This document shows positions 37,501 through 48,830 of a stretch of DNA of 64,000 nt, in pieces (within the stretch, counting starts at the first letter, position 1; every line of letters starts with the position of its first letter). The DNA comes from Daphnia pulex (lineage: Eukaryota > Arthropoda > Branchiopoda > Diplostraca > Daphniidae). The notes below the pieces were generated by a model. It was not told where the DNA came from. It searched no databases and saw only the letters and a list, made by a program, of their open reading frames with translations. The translations under genes and the position numbers were made by a program. The stretch is taken from contig NC_060017.1 in the NCBI RefSeq assembly GCF_021134715.1, positions 1,860,001 through 1,924,000 of the forward strand. The letters run 5' to 3'.

Positions 37501-40500
37501 TATATTGAAGTCAATTGCTGATTGGAGTAGACTGAACTAATTTCCTGTTTGAATGTAGAAGAAGATGTAGAGTTGCTGTAGGCGCCTTCCGGACGGATAT
37601 ACATTATTCAACTCCGAGACCGGCACTAGAAGTCTAATTCACACACAGGCTCGATCCATCGACTTCCAACGGGAGTCAAGGTCGGATAGTGGCCGAGAAC
37701 CGAAAAACCGCTCGCTATGTTCCTCTGATTCGTTTCTCGTGAGAAACGGTATATACACGACGGATGACGTGGCTATAATATACAGCTATAGTTTTCTACC
37801 GCGTTGGTATTATATATACAACCGAAAGAGAAAAGAGCTGATTTGTTGGACGTGTCTAATGGTCTCATCAGGATCAAGACATTGCTGGGAGCCATAAACG
37901 GCGGTGGCGACGGCTCGGTTGCGAAGCAGCTAGGCAAAAGGCATGTAACTCCCGATGATGAAACCTTTGCCTTATTTGACTTTTGGGAAAAAAAAGTGCG
38001 TTGCTGTTCTTCTTCTTTTTCTTCTTCTTCTTTTTCTCGTTCGTCTGTTTTTATTTTTTATGATTTTATTATCACCTGACCGTTGATGGCATTTCGTGAG
38101 TTTTCACTCTCTCCCCCTCTTTTCATTTGGCGTCCGTCATTTCGAATTGTCATCGTCCATAAAGAGCGCGCACGCGCATCTTGTGGCGACAGACAGACAG
38201 GACCTTGAGGGGAGTCACCACAAACAGAGAGACAGCCGTGTTGTGCACACACACACATAACGCGGTGCTGAATAGCTCTCAACACACAAACGTCCATACG
38301 CGTATGTGTGTATATATAGATGATATATAAGTTAAGTCGAAACAGGCGTGATGCGTGGGACGGAAGGATCGAAACAAAAGTAAAAGCCCTCGTCAAAGTG
38401 CGTGTCGTACTTGGTCGACTCTGTAAGGGTCGTGTTATTACTTATTCGTCTCTAATTGCCGTGCAGGGCGTTTATGACATTGGCTTTTTATACGCTGGGT
38501 TTTTTTTTTTTTTGCGTTTAGGCTATTTGACGTCGGGCGTCGTCGGCAGCGCAGCCGTGAGAGACGGGCGCCAATGTCTCTTCCTTTTTGATGCAATAAA
38601 AATATAAAGAAGACGAAAGAAGACGAAGAAGAAGAAGAGGGGAGAAACAAACCCAAAAATAAGGGAAGAAAAACGACGGCCGTGGAGTGAAAGTTTCCAA
38701 CATCCCGGGCGTGTGATGGGGTCATCGTTGTTGTTAACTTGCGCGCGGGAGAAGCCTATAGCGTTTCCTCATCATCAGATATAGCAGGTGGCAACACAAC
38801 ACACAAGCATCACTAACTCTTTCTCTCATCTCTCATCTTTCTCTCTCTCTCTCTCTTTGGCTTTGGCTTTCTTGCATGATGCACTCTTGCATCTTTACGC
38901 GTAACAATATTCGAGAGAAAAAATGAAGAACTTATTCTCTCCTTTTTCTTCTTATCTTTCTCTCTCCAGTCCTTCTACTTCTTCTTCTTCTTTGCAGTAG
39001 GGCAGTAGAGCCACTTTTTGACACCAAAATCCATAAGACCTTTTTTTTATTCCATCCCCTTATTGACTGGCTTTTGTGTCGCAACTTTACAGAGAACGAA
39101 GATCAAGCCAACTATAACTGTAAATTTCACGAAAAGAAGAGGAGGAAGAAGAAGCTTGCGCCATTTCGTGCGGAACGACTAAAGAGAGCGCGCGGTTTCT
39201 ATACATATTGGCGCATAGATCGCGCCGACATGCGCAACATCGCACAACAATAAATTATAATAAAATTCCCTTCTTGTGTAGGTTTTTTTTCTTCTTTTTC
39301 TTCTTCAAAAGAAAATAAAAATAAATATTTTTTTTTCTTCTTTTTCATTCCTATCCCAACGGCACGCACTACGCTATATACAACAAACGACGACAACTTA
39401 CCACCTCCGGCCTCGTTTGTGACTGGTTCGGGGCTTTCAGTTTCATATTCTTCTCTATTTTCTTTGGTGTGTCCACCCAAAGGAATAGAGAGAGAGAGAG
39501 ACACGAAAAAGCAGAGAAGAAGAAGAAAAAAAGACACACACACACAACAGGAAAAGAGAAAAAGAAATCTTTCCAACTTCTTCTTCTTCGCCGGTTCAAA
39601 AGGACCAACTTTTACTTTCGCTCTCTACCTTCTTGATATATAGCTTGAAACTTATTGATGTTGTATTAAAAGGCAAGAAGAAAGAAGAAGAAGAAGAAGA
39701 AGAAAAAAATTTTTGACTCGACGTCATCCAGCGATGGATTTCCCCTCGACACTCGTATGATCTCAGCTGATGCGCCTTTACAAAATGTGATGCAAAAGGA
39801 AAGCAGCAGCAGCCAATAGAGTCCGCAGTCGGCCAGTCAAGTTGTAACGGGAGGACTCTCATCGGGAGTATAGCCTGGGAGAGTCACCAGTCAAAGAGAC
39901 ACATGAGATTATCGTTCTCTCTCTCTCTCTCTCTCTGCCTGGGATGTCTCTTTATGTAACCTTTCACAGTTGTCAAAAGAAATCAATTCAAGCGAAAAAA
40001 AGAAACAAACAAAACAAAGCAAGCCAAAATGTTTCCAACAACAAACACAAGAGCGACTTTTCTTTTGGAAAAGGCATCATGAATGTGTGTGTGTGTGTGT
40101 GTGTAGTTACTACACGTGCATGTGTAATGTATTTTTCTCTCTCTTTCAAAAAAGGGAGGAGCGCTCTTTGTGGTCATGTTTGGAAAAAGTTAAATATTTA
40201 CGTAAAGAGCTCAAGTTGCAGCTGCTAAAAAAAACGAGTTTCTCTCCCCGGAAAAAATTCTTCAAATATTTCAATAACGTGCAAAACAGCAACCGCAACC
40301 GCATATTTATGTATATTTCAGGGGGGAGGGGAGGGAGGGGGGGTATCAAGACGCACATATATAAAATACTAATAAGGGACAGAGAACTTCCAGTTTTTCT
40401 AACGCGGCGCTTCGCGTTATCTTATTCTCCAGCTCTTTTTCTTTTCCTTTTATTTCTTTTTTTTTTTGTTTGAAATAAGTACACGTACGCGGGATTTTCT

Positions 40501-43500
40501 CTCTCTTATTCGAAGAGAAAAAGCGCCTTTATTTATCGGTCACTAGACAAGTAATTGCGGCTAACGTGTGTCGGCCGTTGTGTGAACTGTTCTCTCAATT
40601 TCTGGCCGCGAAATTATATGTTATAGACGTGGCTAATGTTGATTCTTTTTAATTTACTGACACTGTTATTATTTTCTTCGGATGGCTCGCGGCTCGTCAT
40701 GAATATAGAGTCGGGGAGTCCGTTTTTTTTCGGCACCCATGTCCAGGAGCGAAGTGTGCGTGTCTCGATTATGAGAAGGAAGATAGAAAGAAAGAAAGAA
40801 AATAAAAAAAGAAGCTGGAATATCTAGTTAGAAAAGAGAGTGAGAGCAGGGGCGAAATAGAATTCTCTCGCTCGCTCGTCTATATGCTGTAGTGTGCGCT
40901 AATATGCATCTGCTGGACGAGCGTTTGCGAGCGCATTCGCTGCTGCCATTGCTCCCGCCGCCACCAGCTAGCGCGACGCCGGTTTGGCTACGCACGAGCG
41001 AAAGATAGCCAGAGAAAGTGACAGTTTCATCAGTTAATCTCTGAGATGATTGGAATCTTTTCTTCTCCTTCTTCGAAATCATTATTATTATTATTTGAAT
41101 TTGTTTTTTGTTTGCCTTTCTTGCGTAACATGCCGTTTCTGCGCTGGTTGTTTTCGTTTAGAAAAACAAAAAAACTGTTTTTGCATTTACACCTCTCGCG
41201 ATTATATGAGGCATTGCCCCATAGGCCTATATGCCCAAATATGAGCTGTTCAATATTCTTGCCATTGCTCTAATAGCCGCGGGACTCCACACATCATTCG
41301 TTTTTTTTTTTCCTCTTCTGCTTTTATAACCGATAACAAGAAATGACTGAGCTCTCCAGTCAGGTGTCGGTGATCATTTTAAAATCTTGTTCTACTTCGT
41401 CTCCTACGACGTGATACGATGCCACTCCCAAGATTCTTTGGAAAAAGTTATTCCTACTTGTTCCTCTGTCAGATCGGACCGAGTTTTACAGTCTACTAAA
41501 AATAACCCAGAGAGCCCAGAGAGAGAGAGAGAGAAAACAGATAACAAAATAAAAAATAAAAAAATCGAAATGATAATCGTCTGGGTTTGAATAAAAAGAG
41601 ATGTCGATGACACAAATAGGAAGAATAAAATTCCACAAGCGAGAGGTATCAATAATTTATTTCTATTCTTTGATCCCGGAAACTGGAATCAAAGGAGGCG
41701 TGAATGATGAATCGACGCTCAACACAAACACGCAAGTGGTTTCCCTTGCTGGTAAGATTTCAAATGTCATCGCCCGTGTTCATTTGGAAGACCAAAAACA
41801 GACAACACAAAGCAACGAACAAAAGTGTTGCATTCACGCTTGATTTAGTGTTTGAATAATTAATTTCTCGCGTATCGAATAACAAAAGACGTGTGTGCAT
41901 AGATGCGCCGTAGCGATCGGTTCGCCATTTATTTCAAGCGAAGAAAAAAAAAACGACACACTTTCTCTGATGATGATGGGTCGACTGCTGTGAGTGCGGA
42001 CGTCTCACTGCTTTGACTTTAATAAACGGTTCCGTCTTGTTTTCTAACTTCTTCGTCATTCATTTTTTTCGCGATTCCCAATAGATTTCATTTTTTTTTT
42101 TTTTAGAAACTTCTAACTTATATCTGTAGTATGATGTAGCGTTAAAATTAATATGGAAACTTTGTTTGCGGCTTTTGCGGAGGGACATATTCTGACGTGT
42201 TGAAATAGTATTTCCATTTGTTAGTCCGTTCTGTCAGTTAACAATTGAATAGAAACGTTAAGGTGCGTATAAATCAGCGGACGGAAGAAGAAACAAACGG
42301 CGTGCAAATGTGGCCATCAAGCGCGTGAGGCAAGAGAGAAGAAACAAAGAAGAAGAGAAAGAGTCGCGCGCTCACGACGGCCAAAAAAACCAACAAAGAT
42401 CACGAACAGACTCGTAAAAAAGAAAAAGAAAAAAAAAGAGCCGAAAGAAAGAAAAGAAAGACAAGATATAATAATGATGAAATTATATAAGAGAAGATCG
42501 TGAGGATCAATTCGGTATAACTATATGTGTGGAGAAGAGACTGATATAACAACGGCCGGATCAATCCAGTATGGCGCCTCGTCGTCGTCCAGCAGAGGGC
42601 AAGGGCGGGCGCGCAACCGGCGGTGGAACAACTTTCTCGACTATATAGCGCCATCGTGTCGCCCTCCGTTTTCACTTTTACTTCTGACGTTACGGCCAAG
42701 TCGAAAACGAGAAGGAAGAAGGAAATTAAAATGAAAAGACGCTGAGACTGCCAACAAAGAGAATAAATTACTATTGCCGTGTAGAAACAAAAACAGCAAA
42801 CACGCGTTTTGATCTTGATTGCTCTTATATTGTCTCGGTCGCCCGTCGCAATTTTCATAGAAACCCAAAACACTGGCAATTGTGACACAAAGACAAATCG
42901 CCATTAAAATTTATATAGACTAAAATCGCCCTTTTTTTTCTTTGGCATCTAAGTAGAGTGATGTACGATTGCGATCATCCGGTTTGTTTCTGTTAAAAAA
43001 AAACCTTGATCATTATTTATCTCTTGATTTTTGATTCGGTTGGCACATTACAAACGACGAAGCAACTGGCAGTTTGTTTTTTTATCTAGTCTTTTTTCGC
43101 CCGATTGTTATTGTGCGTTTCAAACTGCTGTGTAATCGGAAAAAAAACAGCAAATGAACGTGACGTGCCGATTCCGCTCCATGTTCAATTTTCCCATGTA
43201 TCGATTGTTGCAATTAGTGGCAAGACAATCGTCATTATTTCTGGGCGAATCGCAAAGGCACAGCACACATCCCAATAATGATGGGAATTATTGCCTTGAC
43301 TGGCTGTTCTCCAATCAACCGAGGAAGGAGAAACGAAGGCAAAAAGCAATGGAGGGTGAAAGTTTGTTGGTTGGGAATGTGTGTGTGTGTGGGACTTTTC
43401 TGGCGGAGAGACTCACTGATGGAAAGCAGGTCCTCCTGGAAAAAACAAAACAGGGAGGAGCCATATAGTAGGTACTACAGTGGTATGGGGAAGTTGCAGA

Positions 43501-44391
43501 GTTGGGTTTTTCTGCGCTGAAGAAACTTCCAGCCATGTCGGGAGATGGTGTTGAATGCACCTTTGGGTGGTGGGTCATATATTCCCGGTCGGACGCAGCG
43601 AAAATAGACGAAGAAGCTAAACGGGAAGAATGTCGCATCATCGTGAATTTGGCTACTTACGCGCAAACCTGAACGCTTTCCAAAAGAGTTTTCTTGAGAT
43701 CGAATGAAATGATCTAACTCACGCTGACTCGTCAACAGCAATTTTGGCGCCCATTTCAATATATTGAATCCAGGAAGTCGATCTCTATTGTTGTGAAGAG
43801 GACTTGTGGTATACGTGCGAAATACCCGGAATTGTATTATTATTGGGCTAAATTCATCGTAACGAGCAGAGAAAGATGCCACGCCGTAATTCGTGGAATT
43901 CTTTTTTTTTTTCCTTTTTGCGGGGATCATTAATCAATTCATGTAGAAAGTGTTTCATCTGCGATCTTCAATCTTTTTTTTGATTCCTATAGTTTATTTT
44001 CTCACTTCAGACACTTGAACGAAAAATATACGAAGATGAAAAAGGTAAAGACAGCGAATCAATAGCTATAAAAGTGGTGATTGTAAATATCGAATGCGTG
44101 AATCAAATCACGAAAATTTTACCAAAAGAATTTCTTGGCTTGGAAAATGAGAACGACACATTGATACAGTCAAGTCCACGGATGACCCCGCGTTAATCGT
44201 AACGCGAGTGCTCGTAGGACATGCAGCAGGGGGTAATATAAAATAATGAATCATTTATAATTATATTTAAGTGTATTGTTGCATTATTTAAACATTTGCG
44301 CTTTCGTGTTCGTGTTCATGCGTGTGTTTTCAATGTGGCGTTCACGTGAGGGAGATGAGGCACGTGATTCCCCGATTTTTGAACAAATTTT
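34501..44391. other. Gene-poor interval, right half
   Basis: Continuation of the repeat-rich DNA: GA runs (about 37060, 37290, 41518-41533), AAG runs (about 39684-39703) and CT runs (about 38838-38858). Three ORFs have less biased composition (37804-38079 +, 41601-41843 +, 43475-43930 -) but show no known domain or clear splice logic. Function unknown; it could hold distal regulatory DNA or non-coding transcripts. Confidence 0.55.
40084..40104. repeat. (GT)n microsatellite
   Basis: About ten GT units in the gene-poor interval. Confidence 0.85.
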
Positions 44392-44397
44392 TTTATT
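44392..44397 (-). terminator. Poly(A) signal of the long chitin-binding gene
   Basis: Minus-strand AATAAA about 160 bases after the stop at 44556. Confidence 0.45.
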
Positions 44398-44555
44398 TTT
44401 CGTTTTTTTTTTTCAGTTTTTTTTCTTTCAATCCCCAAAAGGATCTCACACTTGTTCAATTGTTTGTTGGTTTTACTTTACGTCGTGGCGTTTCGTTTTT
44501 ATCGTTCGTGGCGAATCATGGGTTCTATTTGGGGAGGGGCACATTCAAAATCAAA

Positions 44556-47500
44556 TCACGCGCGCTGTGGGAACACACGCGAAAATAAATGAATTAGGGA
44601 CCACTGGCTCTCGCCATGATCTTCATCGAAATTCGTTGACTCTTCCAGCATGATTCGGGAAGTTTCAGGCACTTGAGCCAACTCTCTTCCTTGCCGGCTG
44701 TTTTCTTCCGGTACAATGGCATCCGTTTGGGCGTCTAGTTCAACTTCGGAAACTGGTTGAGGGCCCTTTCAGAATGAAACAACAAATTTATTAAATCGAC
44801 ATTATCAAAGAAGAACAAACAAATCTATAATGTAATTTTTACTCGTCTTTGAGAGCCTCTCCTGACAACTGGTGCGGCCGTAGAGACACTTTCCTCTTCC
44901 GCAGCCGGGGTGGTTTGCGGCCTGGAACGCAATCGTGATCGAACAGCCGGTCGGGCAGTTGGAGCTTCCTCCGACACAGGGGCGGCAGGTTCGACCGTGT
45001 CAACGGATGGAGCTGGAGTCACTGGAGCTTCTTCTTCGACGGCAGGGGCTTCCGTGGTGGATCGAGTTCGGGACGAAATTGCGGGCCTTGGAGGTCTCGC
45101 TTTGGTGGTACGTCTGGTTGGAGCTGGTGTTGTTGTTGTTGTGGTCGTTGCTTTCGCTGTTGTAGTCTAGTTCAAATTGCATTTATACTTTTATAATCGT
45201 CAATTGTATCAATCTTAAGGGGCACTTACCTCCACAACGGCTGGAGCTTGATCGACAGCAGGGTCTTCTTCTACCAATTCATCGTATTCGTTAAAAATTT
45301 CCTGCGGTGGCGCAGTGGTCGTGGATCCTCCTCTCCTCTTCAGGATGTTGACGACGGCCGTCCTGCGATTGAAAAGGGAAGGACTGGGTCTGGAAGGCAA
45401 TTCAATGGGTTCTTCCTCGGCAACAGGCACCACTGTGGAGGTCGTCGTTGAAGTGGTGCTTGTGGTGGTGCTGGATCGTGCGGGCCTTGTGCCAGTGGCT
45501 CTCAGGGCTGCGTTTGGTCTTCTGGGACGAGGTGCGGCCGTCGTTACCGGTTCAACAACTTCCTCCTCAAACGCGGCGTCGTCGACAAACTCTTCCTCCA
45601 CGAGCGGGGCAGATGTCGTCGTCGTCGATGTAGTCGACATCTTGGGTCGTCGGAAACGTCTCCTCGGTGGTGGTGGTGGGGTTGTTGTTGTGGTGGTCGT
45701 TGTTGTGGCAACAACTTCCTCGCCCAATGGTACTTCGCCATCGACATAGTCGACGTACTCGAATTCCTCCTCGGCCGGCAGAGCGGTCGTTGTCGTCGGG
45801 GTTGTAGTTTTCACGGGTTGTTTTTTGTTGCCTTCGCTATTGGGGACGGGAGGACGGATTCTGGGTGGAGGTCGGTTGTTGTTGAAAATGTTGAGCTTGT
45901 TTCCTTGTCCGGAACCCGGTTTATTCTGTTGTTGCTGTTGTTGTTGTTGTCTTCCGCCACCCACTTTGACCGGTTTGGCAGGCGGAGCTGCTCCCTCCTA
46001 CATACAGAATAACGAGACAAAGAGTTATATGTAGAAGGCCCGTTAATGGTCATTGAAATGTTATCGTCATTATAAGGTTGACTCTTCTGAAGATGGGTAT
46101 TTTTTTTCTCTCTCTCGCTCTCATTGTCCTACATGACTCCAAGTAAAATTTCAAACCGGAATGATGAGTTTCTAATTGATGTCGAGTTTCTAATCGAGAT
46201 TAAAAGACACAATTGCGCATTAAAACATATTTTAGAAAAGAAAACTATTCGGCTATCTGGCCGTTTCAATTCCTAGAAAACCGTGTTAATAAATGGTGTT
46301 ACGGCGACCGAATTCCGGCCTCCTACTTACCAACTATCAACACCAGTTATTCAACTGCCAACTATTTAGGTGACTCTAGAAATTTTGATTTGATTTCACG
46401 CGAAGAATTTTTCTCTTTCCCCCGCTCAATCCTTGAGACTCGATTCCTCACCTCTTGTTGGGGTTTGGCCGGTTTGTTGGCGGTGGTAGTTCCGTTTCCT
46501 GCCGACGCCGGATCTTCTTCTTCGTTAGCCGGAGCGTCGTAGTATTCTTGGTAATCGTAATCGTAATAGTCGTCATAGTAGACGGGACGGCGTTTGCCTT
46601 GCGGACGGCGGAATCGCCCACCTTGTGAGCGAGGTGGTGCTACCTCGCGCCCTGACTCATCCACGAAACGGGTTCGTACCACAACGACCTGAGGCGCCGG
46701 CGTCGGTGCCGGTGTTGTGGATGCCTCTTTGTATAAAGCCTCGTTCCTGTGGCATTAGCAATCAGAGAAATCAATTTGGTTATCAATAGGATATTTTCTA
46801 AATGTTATTATTATTAATACCTGTCGTAGAACAAGGGGGAATTATCACAATCGACTTCGTTGGCGAACTGGCAATTGAAAATCTTTTGATCGAAAGCCGT
46901 GAAATTTGCGCACATAAAGTCGTAGCGTGTGCCGAACAAACATTGATGATAAACCTGGGAAATTTGAATGGGCGGAGACCAAAGGATTTGTTACTGATTT
47001 CTTTATTTGATTTCACGAATAAATTATCTGATATGAAATTACCTGGCATTTGTGAAGGACGCTGGCGTAAAAGCCGTCGAGACGGTTCTCGCATTCGAAA
47101 TTCATTTCATCACGGCCGGGCATTTTATAGTAGAAAGGATAGGAGCTCAGATTGTAGCCATTAAGTGCGGGCGGGAGATTAGGGTCCCAGATGTAATCAA
47201 TTTGCGGGATGCCCGTCAACGGCGGCCGAGTGGATCCCTCGACTCCGTTGACCAAGTTTGAAGCTTCCTCGGCTCCATCAGGTTTCACCTCTTCGGCGCC
47301 GAGTTTCACCTCTTGGCACGAGACCATCAACGCCAGTCCTAAAACTGTGTAGTTGTTTTTTTTTAAAACAAAAATGAGGTTACACGTTTCTGTTTTGTTC
47401 TGCAAGAGAGGGAACAGAGATTGCCCACAATTTTGGGTTCATTTCGCCTTTGCGAAAGTGTTCCACTAAAAGTCGATGTAATCAGGGACATCAGGCTGCT

Positions 47501-48830
47501 GCTATGTAATAATACGTGATGTGTCTGATGGAAAGTTGATTTTATTTTCATTTCTGTTTTCTATCTGTGACGTCATGTTATTCTACTTATTCGACGATTT
47601 TATGAAATATCTTTTTGCAACAAGTCCCAAAACATGGAAAATACATATATAGGTCAGTGTGATGGGCATTTCTAATCCGCGTTTGTGGCCTTTTTCCCCA
47701 TTTTTCCCATCATTCCCTCTCTTTTTATTCTTTTTATCACGAGCTAGCTTTTTTGGGATTTATATGTTGCTGTTGTTGTTGAGTTTGGTGGTAACCTGTC
47801 GGGATTCACGAACGAGAACAAAGAGTATTTACGACTGTTCGAGTTGTAGTAGCCGGTCAGTAACTCGCGACCGATCGAGTCATTTATTTTCTCTTTCTCG
47901 ACCCGTTTGTCTAAGTTAGCTGCTGACTCATCTGCAGCGGGGCCCAATGAATGGCAAAGAACTGAAATATTGACATAAGACGCGCGTGCTATATAAGCTA
48001 TATAGCTGGGGCCGACAGACTATAGTCAACACGCAACAATGGTCGGAGAATATAAGGAAAAGCGGATGGCTCCGTTCCCGGATAGCCAATTTTATCGCGG
48101 GTCATGGGGAGGGAAACGATACTTTTAGACCCCGGACATTATGGTCTCCAATGAAAAGGCTGATAAAATATTGGCGATTGTGCCACGACCTGTATGGGTC
48201 GGCAAGCTAATCGAGGTCAGAGTCTCGGGCGCAGGTTCGCTGCTGGGATTTCCAATTCTCACAACAACGAAGCCCGCTTAATTCTGTTGACTAGTACGTG
48301 CGTTTGGGTCGGTGACTTTCACTAGCAAACTGGGATGGAAAACGAGTCTTTTCGGGTCTGTCGGTCGATTTCACGTTTCTGGGCTTCGCTCGCCGTCCTT
48401 ACAGAGCAAAGAGAGAAGGGAGAGATTTTTTTTTTTGCCTTCAAAGATGGAGTTTCAAAGAAGAGAGAGGGCAGCTTTTTACGGATGCAGCTCGGGTATT
48501 TTGAAAGGGTAAATAAAACCCCATGTGTTTGTCGCGCATCGAATGAATTCGTAATAATAATCCGGAAAACGGAATCCCTAGCTGCTTTCGAGAGAGAAAG
48601 TCTCTTTTAATTCTTTACATTTCGGCAGGATTTGCGCTTCATCGATGAAGAAGGACGTTCTACACATATTTAGACGTATACTCGTGGTCAACTGTTCGTT
48701 TTGTGCCGTTCGGTTGTCGAGGGAAAGCCCAAATTAAAAAAAAAGCGAAAGAAAGTGCTGTACGCTGCAAATTTATTTAATTGCACTCACCCATCATAAC
48801 GGCCGGCGTGAAAGAGAAGGTGAACGCCAT
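44556..48830 (-). CDS. Secreted CPAP1-like protein: one chitin-binding domain plus long Thr/Pro/Glu/Arg-rich tail
   Basis: Extracellular chitin-binding protein with a long disordered tail. Exons on the minus strand: 48791-48830, 47043-47338, 46821-46954, 46452-46746, 45230-45997, 44843-45166, 44556-44765; every junction is in phase, 688 residues. A signal peptide (MAFTFSFTPAVMMG LALMVSC) is split by a 1.45 kb intron. One peritrophin-A domain has cysteines at 96, 111, 117, 127, 140 and 148 (spacing 14-5-9-12-7). The tail has a Tyr/Asp patch (YYDDYYDYDYQEYYD), polyGln, a run of nine Thr followed by five Pro, and repeated acidic EEE modules alternating with Arg/Pro modules. The Thr runs suggest mucin-like O-glycosylation and the Tyr patch possible sulfation or cross-linking; both are inference. 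Open frames on the plus strand here are antisense artefacts of the repeats. Confidence 0.88.
47339..48790 (-). other. Intron 1 of the long CPAP1-like gene
   Basis: Interrupts the signal peptide. It holds a minus-strand TATATAG (47989-47995) followed 32 bases later by TTTCAGTT (A at 47963), a possible internal promoter, and a downstream ORF of ordinary composition without a good ATG. Confidence 0.5.

Noticed and set aside
43475..43930. 151-codon minus-strand ORF with fairly normal composition and two GTAAGT/GTGAGT strings
   Set aside because: No domain, no convincing acceptors or start; one ORF of this length is expected by chance in a window this size.
24000..44000. Regular short repeats that might suggest a CRISPR array or satellite
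   Set aside because: They are simple di- and trinucleotide microsatellites without unique spacers, in a eukaryotic context.
44910..45749. Plus-strand ORFs rich in Val, Gly and Ser
   Set aside because: Antisense of the Thr/Pro/Glu repeats in the long chitin-binding protein, whose frame is supported by seven phased exons.
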